This document shows, in pieces, positions 23,413 through 30,680 of a DNA stretch of 35,654 nt. The stretch covers positions 1 to 35,654 of the forward strand of contig CALBGO010000015.1 of the NCBI GenBank assembly GCA_937894585.1. Reading direction: 5' to 3'. How positions within the stretch are numbered: position 1 is the first letter of the stretch; every line of letters begins with the position of its first letter. Below the pieces are notes generated by a model. That model ran no database searches and had not been told where the DNA came from. It worked only from the letters and a program-made list of their open reading frames with translations. The stretch comes from an uncultured Eubacterium sp. (GTDB taxonomy: Bacteria; Bacillota; Clostridia; Peptostreptococcales; Anaerovoracaceae). A program made the translations under genes and the position numbers.

Positions 23413-24338
23413 TGAAGACAGTATTTATGGGAACTCCTGATTTTTCCGTGCCGGTGCTTTCCGCCATGGTCACAGCAGGTCATGAGGTCGGATATGTAAT
23501 CACGCAGCCGGACAAAGCGAAAAACCGGGGAAAAAAAGTGCAGTTTACACCGGTGAAGGAACTGGCGGTTTCACATGGTATTGAGGTTTTACAGCCTGTA
23601 AAAATCAGACAGGATCAGGAAGTTTTCGAAAAACTGAAGGAATATCATCCGGATATCATTGTGGTGGTGGCTTACGGTCAGATTATACCGAAGGAAATTC
23701 TGGAGCTGCCCAAGTACGGCTGTGTCAATGTGCATGCGTCGCTTCTGCCAAAGCTTAGGGGCGCATCACCTATACAGCATGCGATTCTTCAGGGAGAAGA
23801 AGAAACCGGCATTACCATTATGCAGATGAACGAAGGTCTCGATACCGGCGATATGCTTGCAAAAGACAGCCTGAAAATCGGGGATATGAACGGAGAAGAA
23901 CTTCATGACGCTCTTTCTTCAATGGGTGCGGAGCTTCTGATTAAAACGCTGCCTCTGATTGAAGAGGGAAAAATAACGCCGCAGAAACAGGATGACAGCC
24001 TGTCTACCTATGCGGGATTGATTTCCAAGCAGGACGGAAAAATTGACTTTACAAAGACGCCTTCTGAAATCGAAAGACAGATTCGCGCCTTTGATCCATG
24101 GCCGGGCGCATTCTGCGGATACGGAGACGGACAGATGAAAATCTGGAAAGCAGAGCCCGTTTCCGCCGATGCTGGCGGCAGAAGTCCGGGAGAAATTTTA
24201 TCCGCAGAAGATACGGGACTTGATGTTGTCTGCGGAGACGGCGTTCTGCGCATTACGGAAATACAGATGCCGGGAAAAAAGAGGGTAGCTGTAAAGGATT
24301 ATCTTCGGGGAAACCGGTTTGATAAAGACATAAAATAA
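23412..24338 (+). CDS. fmt: methionyl-tRNA formyltransferase
   Basis: Transfers a formyl group from 10-formyl-tetrahydrofolate to initiator Met-tRNA. The N-terminal formyltransferase domain holds the catalytic trio N106, H108 (in NVHASLLP) and D144 (in EGLDTGDML). The C-terminal OB-like tRNA-binding domain is at about 205-308. The 308-residue length is standard. It overlaps def by one base. It belongs to the conserved priA-def-fmt-rsmB string. Confidence 0.97.
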   Translation: MKTVFMGTPDFSVPVLSAMVTAGHEVGYVITQPDKAKNRGKKVQFTPVKELAVSHGIEVLQPVKIRQDQEVFEKLKEYHPDIIVVVAYGQIIPKEILELPKYGCVNVHASLLPKLRGASPIQHAILQGEEETGITIMQMNEGLDTGDMLAKDSLKIGDMNGEELHDALSSMGAELLIKTLPLIEEGKITPQKQDDSLSTYAGLISKQDGKIDFTKTPSEIERQIRAFDPWPGAFCGYGDGQMKIWKAEPVSADAGGRSPGEILSAEDTGLDVVCGDGVLRITEIQMPGKKRVAVKDYLRGNRFDKDIK

Positions 24339-24352
24339 AAGGGGTGAATAAA

Positions 24353-25075
24353 ATGTATTTCGGATACGGATACGGATTTTCAGGGATGATTTATCTGCTT
24401 CCCGCCATGCTTTTTACGCTGTGGGCGCAGATGAGGGTAAAGGGCTCTTTTAACAAATATTCGAAAGTCCGCAATCACAGAAATATGACAGGGGCGGAAG
24501 CGGCAAGAAGAGTTCTCGACGCCAACGGGCTTTCCAATGTGGGAATACGCAGAATCAGCGGCAGCCTGACTGACCATTATGATCCGAGAAGCCGGGTGCT
24601 GAGTCTGTCGGATTCTGTTTACGGGCAAACTTCCATCGCTGCGGTAAGCGTTGCCTGTCACGAAGCCGGTCATGCCATTCAGCATGCGAGAAGCTATATG
24701 CCTCTGAAACTGCGCAATGCGATTGTGCCTTTGGTAAACTTTGCGTCAGGATTCACATGGATTCTTCTGATGATCGGTCTGGGAATGCTTTTTGCGGGCG
24801 GAAGCCAGATGCATTCTGTCGGTAATTTGGTATTTAATATCGGGGTGCTTACTTTTGTTGCGGTGGTGGCATTTCATTTGATTACTCTGCCTGTGGAGCT
24901 TGATGCCAGCAGAAGAGCAGTTAATCAGATGGAAGATCTTGCGATTATCGATGAGGAAGAAAAGACAGGAAGCAAACGGGTGCTTCGGGCTGCGGCGCTA
25001 ACTTATGTAGCTGCGCTTGCTGTGGCGGTTGCACAGCTTCTGCGTATTTTAGCCATCAGAGGCAGACAGGATTAA
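24353..25075 (+). CDS. YugP-type membrane zinc metallopeptidase
   Basis: A 240-residue membrane protease-like protein. One N-terminal helix (about 10-27), then HEAGH at residues 103-107 (zinc-binding HExxH), and two to three hydrophobic helices at about 118-145, 150-172 and 210-232. The layout matches the YugP/DUF-type neutral zinc metallopeptidase family. The substrate is unknown. GTG 24344 opens the same frame, but GGGGTG at 24341-24346 makes a better ribosome site for ATG 24353, so I use the latter. The Tyr/Gly-rich N-terminus (YFGYGYGF) is typical of the family. Confidence 0.85.
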   Translation: MYFGYGYGFSGMIYLLPAMLFTLWAQMRVKGSFNKYSKVRNHRNMTGAEAARRVLDANGLSNVGIRRISGSLTDHYDPRSRVLSLSDSVYGQTSIAAVSVACHEAGHAIQHARSYMPLKLRNAIVPLVNFASGFTWILLMIGLGMLFAGGSQMHSVGNLVFNIGVLTFVAVVAFHLITLPVELDASRRAVNQMEDLAIIDEEEKTGSKRVLRAAALTYVAALAVAVAQLLRILAIRGRQD

Positions 25076-25096
25076 AAAAGAAGACAGGATTAAAAA
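25065..25096 (+). repeat. 14-bp direct repeat at the yugP-rsmB junction
   Basis: GACAGGATTAAAAA occurs at 25065-25078 and again at 25083-25096 (period 18). The first copy contains the protease stop codon; the second supplies the AGGAT ribosome site for rsmB. Confidence 0.8.
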
Positions 25097-25099
25097 TAA

Positions 25100-26416
25100 A
25101 TGGATATCAATCGAAAGACGGCGTACACCGTACTTCTGAAAACAGAAAAAGAACAGGCTTATTCAAATCTGGAACTGAACCGGCAGATTCAGCTTCTGAA
25201 ACCGGATAACCCGCCCTTTGTAAGAGAACTTGTTTACGGAGTTTTGGAAAATAAGATTTATTTGGACCATATTCTGAGCAGTTTAATTCCAAAAGGTCTA
25301 CGCGGAATAAAAAAACAGGTACTGACTCTGCTGCGTATGGGACTTTATCAGATTATCTTTATGGATTCGGTGCCTTCCTATGCAGCGGCTTCCGAAACGG
25401 TGAAGCTGGCGAAAAAGCTGACGCCGGGAAGAGACGGCTTTATCAACGGAGTTCTGCGTGGATATGAAAAAAAGAAAGAAACCATTGTTCTGCCGGATCG
25501 AAGCAGGAACCTGATAGAATATCTTTCCGTTCGCTATTCTTATACGGAGTGGATTGTAAAGCTTTGGCTCTCCATCTTTGGAGAGGAAAAGACGGAGCGG
25601 CTGCTTGCGGCGGGAAACGAGCGTCCCGATATTTCGGTTCGGGTGAATTTCCTGAAGACAGACAGAAAGAGCCTTGCGTCCGCATTGGAAAAACAGGGTT
25701 TTCAAACGAAAGAGAGCAGCGAGAGCAGCCGTGTTCTTCTGGTAAAAGGGAGCGGTCTTTTGGACACTGTTCAGTACCGAGAGGGCTATTTCTCTATGCA
25801 GGATACGGCGTCGGTGCTCGCGGCGGAAGCCCTTTGCGCAAAGCCGGGAGAAACGGTTCTTGACATTTGCGCCGCGCCGGGGGGAAAAAGTCTTGCTCTT
25901 GCAGAAATTATGGAAAATACGGGACTGATCAGATCCTTTGATATTTATAGACACAAGCTTTCACTTCTTGAGAGGGAAGCGGAAAGACTGGGTATTTCCA
26001 TTGTGGAAACGGAAGAAAATGACGGATGCGCAATACGCAGCGATCTGTCCGAAACTGCAGACTGTGTTCTGGTGGACGGTCCCTGTTCGGGACTTGGCGT
26101 CATCAGAAGAAAACCGGAAATCAAATATAAAGAGATTTCCGATGATGGAGCTTCTCTTGCGGAAAAACAGCTGCGGATTCTTACCGTATCGTCACGGTAT
26201 GTAAAGCCGGGCGGCATACTGCAGTACAGCACCTGCACTGTAAACCGTCTGGAAAATGAAGATGTTGTTCGGCAATTTTTAGAAAATCACAGGGAGTTTG
26301 TAAAAGTATTTGAGCGGCAGCTGCTGCCGGATACTGATGCGGCTGACGGCTTTTATATCTGCAGAATGGAGAAGCGGGGGATAGTGAAAGGAGAATATTA
26401 TGGAGGTAGGCTTTAA
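25100..26416 (+). CDS. rsmB: 16S rRNA m5C967 methyltransferase RsmB
   Basis: Methylates C967 of 16S rRNA using SAM. The N-terminal NusB-like RNA-binding domain is residues 1-135. The Rossmann methyltransferase has DICAAPGGKS (motif I), C329 in DGPCSGLG (motif IV) and catalytic C379 in YSTCTVN (motif VI). It ends with the family-typical DGFYICRMEK. The 438-residue length is normal. Its stop lies 17 bases inside prpC, so rsmB and prpC are translationally coupled and rlmN, which often lies between them, is absent. Confidence 0.96.
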   Translation: MDINRKTAYTVLLKTEKEQAYSNLELNRQIQLLKPDNPPFVRELVYGVLENKIYLDHILSSLIPKGLRGIKKQVLTLLRMGLYQIIFMDSVPSYAAASETVKLAKKLTPGRDGFINGVLRGYEKKKETIVLPDRSRNLIEYLSVRYSYTEWIVKLWLSIFGEEKTERLLAAGNERPDISVRVNFLKTDRKSLASALEKQGFQTKESSESSRVLLVKGSGLLDTVQYREGYFSMQDTASVLAAEALCAKPGETVLDICAAPGGKSLALAEIMENTGLIRSFDIYRHKLSLLEREAERLGISIVETEENDGCAIRSDLSETADCVLVDGPCSGLGVIRRKPEIKYKEISDDGASLAEKQLRILTVSSRYVKPGGILQYSTCTVNRLENEDVVRQFLENHREFVKVFERQLLPDTDAADGFYICRMEKRGIVKGEYYGGRL

Positions 26417-27146
26417 GACGGATAAAGGTCTGCGAAGAACCAATAACGAAGACGCCTGCTTTGTTATGAAACAGGACAGGATTTTCATTGTTGCTGATGG
26501 TGTCGGGGGAAGCAATTCCGGTGAAATTGCCAGCAGAACCTGCGTCAGTGAAATTGCCAAGTATGTGGAAAATCATTCTATGAAGAACCTTTCGGGAGAC
26601 GATGAGATTGAATCCTATTTCAGAGACTGCCTTAAAGATGTAAACTTTAAAGTTCTGGAGTTGTCTCAGCGATATGAAAGAAATAAAGGAATGGCAACCA
26701 CCGTTGTCATTGCATATGTTTTGGGCGATGCGCTTTACATAGTTAATGTAGGTGACAGCAGAGCCTATCTGCTGCGTCAGGGTATGCTGACACAGATTAC
26801 AGAGGATCATACCTATGTAAACACTCTTCTGAAAGCAGGCCTGATTTCTCCGGAGCAGGCTGCTTACCACGAGAAGAAGAATATGATAACCAGAGCAGTC
26901 GGTGCGGATTATACCATCGAAGCAGATTATTTCAAAGTTGCCATCGAGGCAGGGGATATTGTTTTGATCTGCACAGACGGTCTTTACGGAGAAGTGGAAG
27001 AAGGGGAGCTGACAGCGCTTCTGAACCGAAATGAATCCCCGGGCCGTATCTGCGATGAACTGATAGCCGCTGCAAACCGAAACGGCGGCAGTGACAATAT
27101 TACGATGGTAGTCTTGAAAGTAGCGGAGGAAGATATCAATGAGTAA
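26400..27146 (+). CDS. prpC: PP2C-family Ser/Thr phosphatase (PrpC/Stp)
   Basis: A cytosolic metal-dependent phosphatase that reverses PrkC phosphorylation. PP2C motifs in order: RRTNNEDA (metal Asp), ADGVGG (usually ADGMGG), GMATT, NVGDSRAYL, CTDGLY and GGSDNIT. The length of 248 is standard. ATG 26400 is set by AAAGGAG at 26386-26392. It overlaps rsmB upstream and prkC by 8 bases downstream, so phosphatase and kinase are made in fixed proportion. Confidence 0.96.
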   Translation: MEVGFKTDKGLRRTNNEDACFVMKQDRIFIVADGVGGSNSGEIASRTCVSEIAKYVENHSMKNLSGDDEIESYFRDCLKDVNFKVLELSQRYERNKGMATTVVIAYVLGDALYIVNVGDSRAYLLRQGMLTQITEDHTYVNTLLKAGLISPEQAAYHEKKNMITRAVGADYTIEADYFKVAIEAGDIVLICTDGLYGEVEEGELTALLNRNESPGRICDELIAAANRNGGSDNITMVVLKVAEEDINE

Positions 27147-28977
27147 ATTACTTGCAGGCAGATATGAATTGATGGAAAAAATCGGCGAAGGCGGTATGGC
27201 TGTAGTCTATAAAGCGAAATGCCGGCTGTTGAATCGCTATGTGGCAATCAAAATTTTACGACCGGAGTTTACGAAAGATGCTCAGTTTGTAGAAAATTTT
27301 AAGAGGGAATCTCAGGCTGCGGCAGGGCTGCAGCATCCAAATATCGTAAGTGTTTACGATGTGGGCAAAGAAGGCAACATACATTTTATTGTAATGGAGT
27401 TGATTGACGGTAGACCTCTCAGTGAGATTATCAGAGAAAAAGCGCCTATGGATTACAAAACCGCAATTGAAATTACCCGTCAGGTTGCATCGGCGCTGTC
27501 TTTGGCGCACAGAAACAATATCATTCACAGAGATGTAAAGCCTCATAATATTATGGTTACCAGAGACGGGATTGCAAAGCTGGCTGATTTCGGTATTGCA
27601 AAGGCAGTCAGTGATTCTACGATTATGGCGTCGGAAACAAGCCGCGTGATCGGTTCTGTTCACTATTTCTCACCGGAGCAGGCAAGAGGCGCTTATGTAG
27701 ATGAGCGTTCGGATATTTATTCTCTGGGAATCGTTCTTTACGAAATGCTGACAGGAGAAGTACCTTTTGACGGAGATAATCCGGTGCAGGTTGCTCTGAT
27801 GCATATCAATGACGATATTACGCCGCCTTCCAAACTGGTTCCGGGGATTCCGCCGGCGCTGGAAAAACTGGTAATGAAGGCTACGGATAAATTTCAGTCT
27901 AATCGCTACAGAAATGCGGAGGAGCTTCTTGAAGATCTGGATAATATAGAATTTGTAACAAAGATGGTGGGAAATTCTGTCTTTGCGGCGGCAGATGTGG
28001 AAGAGTTTCAGGAAATGAACCGCAGAAACAGTCAGGCTGAGATAGAGGATTTGGCAGAAGAAACAGTAAAATCCAAGAAACCTGCTAAGGCAAAAAAAGA
28101 TTCCGGTCAGAAGGTAAAAAAGAAAAAATCGAAAAAACCGATTATTATTACTGTCTGTGTCATTGCCGCTTTAGCCGTTATTGCGGGCGGATTGTATGCA
28201 CTTGGCGTTTTCGGCGGTGAAAAAGCACCGGACCTTTCCGGTATGACCGTGGAGGAGGCCCAGGAAGAACTGGATAAACTGGATATGGATCTGAAGCTTG
28301 AAGTTGACGAGCGGGAAATCACCAGTGAAACTGTAGAAGAAGGAAAGATTGCGTCTCAAGACCCGCGAGAGGGAGAAAAAATCAGCAAGGGAGATACGAT
28401 TACGGTAATGCTCAGTTCCGGAAAACCGACCGGACTGGTGCCGAATATCATCGGATATAATTATAACGAGAATAAGGCGCAGATTGAAGCGATTCTGAAA
28501 GCGGAAGGCTATGAGTTGGGTTCTGTTTCAGAAGAAGAAAGTGACGAGCCTGTAGGCGTTATTATAAATCAAGACCCGGGCGCAGATTCTTCCGCATCGA
28601 AGGGAAGTGCGATTAACATTGTCATCAGCAAAGGAACCGATAAGTCGAAAATGCCTTCTCTTTTGGGTATGACCTTTGAAGAGGCAAAAGCAGCCTTAGA
28701 GGCAGCGGGATTTGAGGTAGGAACGCCGACTTACGAGGAAAGCAGCGTTTATGCCAAAGGCATTGTAATGGATCAGCCTTATGAACCGGGCGCTAAGATT
28801 GAAAAAGGTACGGTAATTTCGCTGGTAATCAGCAAGGGTGAGCCTGCGGTTACGCCTCCTGACGAACCGGAAGAACCGGAAGATCCGGGAGATTCGGAAA
28901 ATCCGGACGGCTCAGGCGGTCAGGGAGGCGAATCGGAAAATCCGGATGAGGAAGGAAATGCAGATGACGACGAATAA
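27139..28977 (+). CDS. prkC: PASTA-domain Ser/Thr kinase PrkC
   Basis: A membrane eukaryotic-type kinase that senses muropeptides or lipid II and controls cell-wall homeostasis and, in spore-formers, germination. The kinase domain is about 1-270: GEGGMAVV (16-23), K38, HRDVKPHN (H130-R131-D132) and DFG (150-152). A Lys-rich juxtamembrane stretch precedes one transmembrane helix (about 334-358). Three extracellular PASTA domains follow (about 362-428, 430-500 and 502-570). The tail (about 572-612) is unusually acidic and rich in Pro, Glu and Asn-Pro-Asp repeats. GGAGGA at 27124-27129 precedes ATG 27139. Confidence 0.97.
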   Translation: MSKLLAGRYELMEKIGEGGMAVVYKAKCRLLNRYVAIKILRPEFTKDAQFVENFKRESQAAAGLQHPNIVSVYDVGKEGNIHFIVMELIDGRPLSEIIREKAPMDYKTAIEITRQVASALSLAHRNNIIHRDVKPHNIMVTRDGIAKLADFGIAKAVSDSTIMASETSRVIGSVHYFSPEQARGAYVDERSDIYSLGIVLYEMLTGEVPFDGDNPVQVALMHINDDITPPSKLVPGIPPALEKLVMKATDKFQSNRYRNAEELLEDLDNIEFVTKMVGNSVFAAADVEEFQEMNRRNSQAEIEDLAEETVKSKKPAKAKKDSGQKVKKKKSKKPIIITVCVIAALAVIAGGLYALGVFGGEKAPDLSGMTVEEAQEELDKLDMDLKLEVDEREITSETVEEGKIASQDPREGEKISKGDTITVMLSSGKPTGLVPNIIGYNYNENKAQIEAILKAEGYELGSVSEEESDEPVGVIINQDPGADSSASKGSAINIVISKGTDKSKMPSLLGMTFEEAKAALEAAGFEVGTPTYEESSVYAKGIVMDQPYEPGAKIEKGTVISLVISKGEPAVTPPDEPEEPEDPGDSENPDGSGGQGGESENPDEEGNADDDE

Positions 28978-28998
28978 AAAGGCAGAGGTCAGACATTT

Positions 28999-29865
28999 AT
29001 GAAAGGTTTGATTGTAAAAGGAATCGGCGGTTTTTACTATGTAAAGACCGCTGACGGTATATATCAGGCAAAGGGCAGAGGTATTTTCAAAAAAGAAGGG
29101 ATTACTCTTGCGGTAGGTGATAATGTGGAACTTGAGGTTCTTCCTGATGGTGACGGTGTAATCAATGAAATTCTGCCGAGAAAAAACCAGTTTATCAGAC
29201 CGCCCATTGCCAATGTAGACTGTTTTATTGTGGTGTTTGCGGCAGCGAAGCCGAAACCCAACTTCAGTATCATTGATAAATTTCTGATTATGGCAGAAGC
29301 GGGGAATATGGACGCAGTTTTGTGTATCAACAAATGCGATCTGGCCTCCGATGAAGAACTTGTGCGTATTCAGGACATCTACGAGGGAATATATCCGATG
29401 TTTTTTGTCAGCGCAAAGACCGGAGAAGGCATTGACAGTCTGGATACATATATTTCGGGAAAACGGGCAGCTTTCGCAGGTCCTTCCGGCGTGGGAAAGT
29501 CTACCATCACCAATCTGATTGTGCCTCAGGCCAATATGGAAACCGGGAAAATCAGCAGTAAGACTTCACGGGGAAAACATACCACAAGGCATGTGGAAAT
29601 CTTTGAAAGCAGAGAAGGCGGTTTGGTTTTCGATACACCGGGATTCACCTCGTTTGATATTTTAGAGGCGGATGAAGCGGCGCTTTCGGATTATTATCCG
29701 GAGTTTGCGTCATATAAAGGCAAGTGCAGATTTGATAACTGCCGTCATTTGAAAGAACCGGACTGCAGGGTCAGGGAAGCTGCCGAACGGGGAGAAATCA
29801 GTATGGCAAGATATGAATCTTATCTTACCAATCTGGAGCAGGTGAAAAAAAGGAAAAAATATTAA
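28999..29865 (+). CDS. rsgA: ribosome biogenesis GTPase RsgA
   Basis: Circularly permuted GTPase that helps mature the 30S subunit; in Bacillus its homologue is phosphorylated by PrkC. An OB-fold N-domain is at about 1-70. The G motifs occur in permuted order: NKCD (111-114), SAK (138-140), GPSGVGKS (161-168), DTPG (212-215). The C-terminal zinc site is C243, C248, H250 and C256. The length of 288 is normal. It starts 21 nt after prkC with GGCAGAGG upstream, so it is in the same operon. Confidence 0.97.
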   Translation: MKGLIVKGIGGFYYVKTADGIYQAKGRGIFKKEGITLAVGDNVELEVLPDGDGVINEILPRKNQFIRPPIANVDCFIVVFAAAKPKPNFSIIDKFLIMAEAGNMDAVLCINKCDLASDEELVRIQDIYEGIYPMFFVSAKTGEGIDSLDTYISGKRAAFAGPSGVGKSTITNLIVPQANMETGKISSKTSRGKHTTRHVEIFESREGGLVFDTPGFTSFDILEADEAALSDYYPEFASYKGKCRFDNCRHLKEPDCRVREAAERGEISMARYESYLTNLEQVKKRKKY

Positions 29866-29897
29866 ACTGCAGCTGATGCAGAGAAAGTGAGAGAAAT

Positions 29898-30560
29898 ATG
29901 GGAAAGCTGGCGCCGTCGATTTTATCGGCTGATTTTGCCTGTCTGGGAGAGCAGGCGGAACTGATTACAAGATCAGGAGCAGATTATATTCATGTAGATG
30001 TGATGGACGGTCATTTTGTGCCGAATATCAGTTTCGGAGCGGCGGTGATGAAATCGCTGAACAGATTTGATACCGCGCCTTATGATGTACATCTGATGAT
30101 TGAAAATCCGGATGCTTATATCGCTGATTTTGTAACCGATAAAACGGAGTTTATCGTAGTGCATCAGGAAGCCTGCAGACATCTGCACAGGACTTTGCAG
30201 AATATCAGATCGCTCGGCGTAAAATGCGGTGTTTCCATTAACCCTGCAACACCGGTATCTTCCTTGGAATGTATTCTTTCGGAAGTGGATTTGGTACTGG
30301 TGATGTCAGTAAATCCGGGATTCGGAGGTCAGAAGTTCATTCCTTCCGCCTTGGAAAAAATAGAGCAGCTGTCAGTTATCCGGAAAGAAAAGGGCTGCTC
30401 TTACAGGATTGAAATAGACGGCGGCATTACTCTTGATAATGCGGCGCAGGTAAAAGAAAAGGGCTGCGACATCTTTGTTGCAGGCTCTGCCGTATTCGGT
30501 GCGGAAAATATAGCAGAAAGAGTGGGAGCGTTCAAAAAAGTACTGGGAGACGAAGAATAA
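29898..30560 (+). CDS. rpe: ribulose-phosphate 3-epimerase
   Basis: Interconverts ribulose-5-phosphate and xylulose-5-phosphate in the pentose phosphate pathway. A TIM barrel of 220 residues. The signatures are LAPSILSADF, the metal-binding HVDVMDGHFVPN, DVHLMIENP, MSVNPGFGGQ and EIDGGI. The start ATG 29898 has GAGAG nearby. It is last in the operon, as in many Firmicutes, and is followed by a terminator shared with the convergent penicillin-binding protein. Confidence 0.97.
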   Translation: MGKLAPSILSADFACLGEQAELITRSGADYIHVDVMDGHFVPNISFGAAVMKSLNRFDTAPYDVHLMIENPDAYIADFVTDKTEFIVVHQEACRHLHRTLQNIRSLGVKCGVSINPATPVSSLECILSEVDLVLVMSVNPGFGGQKFIPSALEKIEQLSVIRKEKGCSYRIEIDGGITLDNAAQVKEKGCDIFVAGSAVFGAENIAERVGAFKKVLGDEE

Positions 30561-30623
30561 GCATAATTTTATGCAGCGCCCGGTTTACAAACGGCTCTCT
30601 ATGCCGTACGGAAATTTTATCAC

Positions 30624-30680
30624 AAATAAAAACACTGTCCATGTATGAAGATTGTTTACATAGACAGTGTTATTTTTTTA
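30624..30680. terminator. bidirectional terminator between rpe and PBP
   Basis: AACACTGTCCATGTA (30631-30645) pairs with TACATAGACAGTGTT (30657-30671) except for one C/A mismatch. A-rich and T-rich flanks serve both strands; the minus-strand PBP stop is at the edge of the T-tract. Confidence 0.9.

Noticed and set aside
24344..24352. GTG start for the YugP-type protease
   Set aside because: The GTG lies within the GGGGTG that best serves as the ribosome site for ATG 24353.
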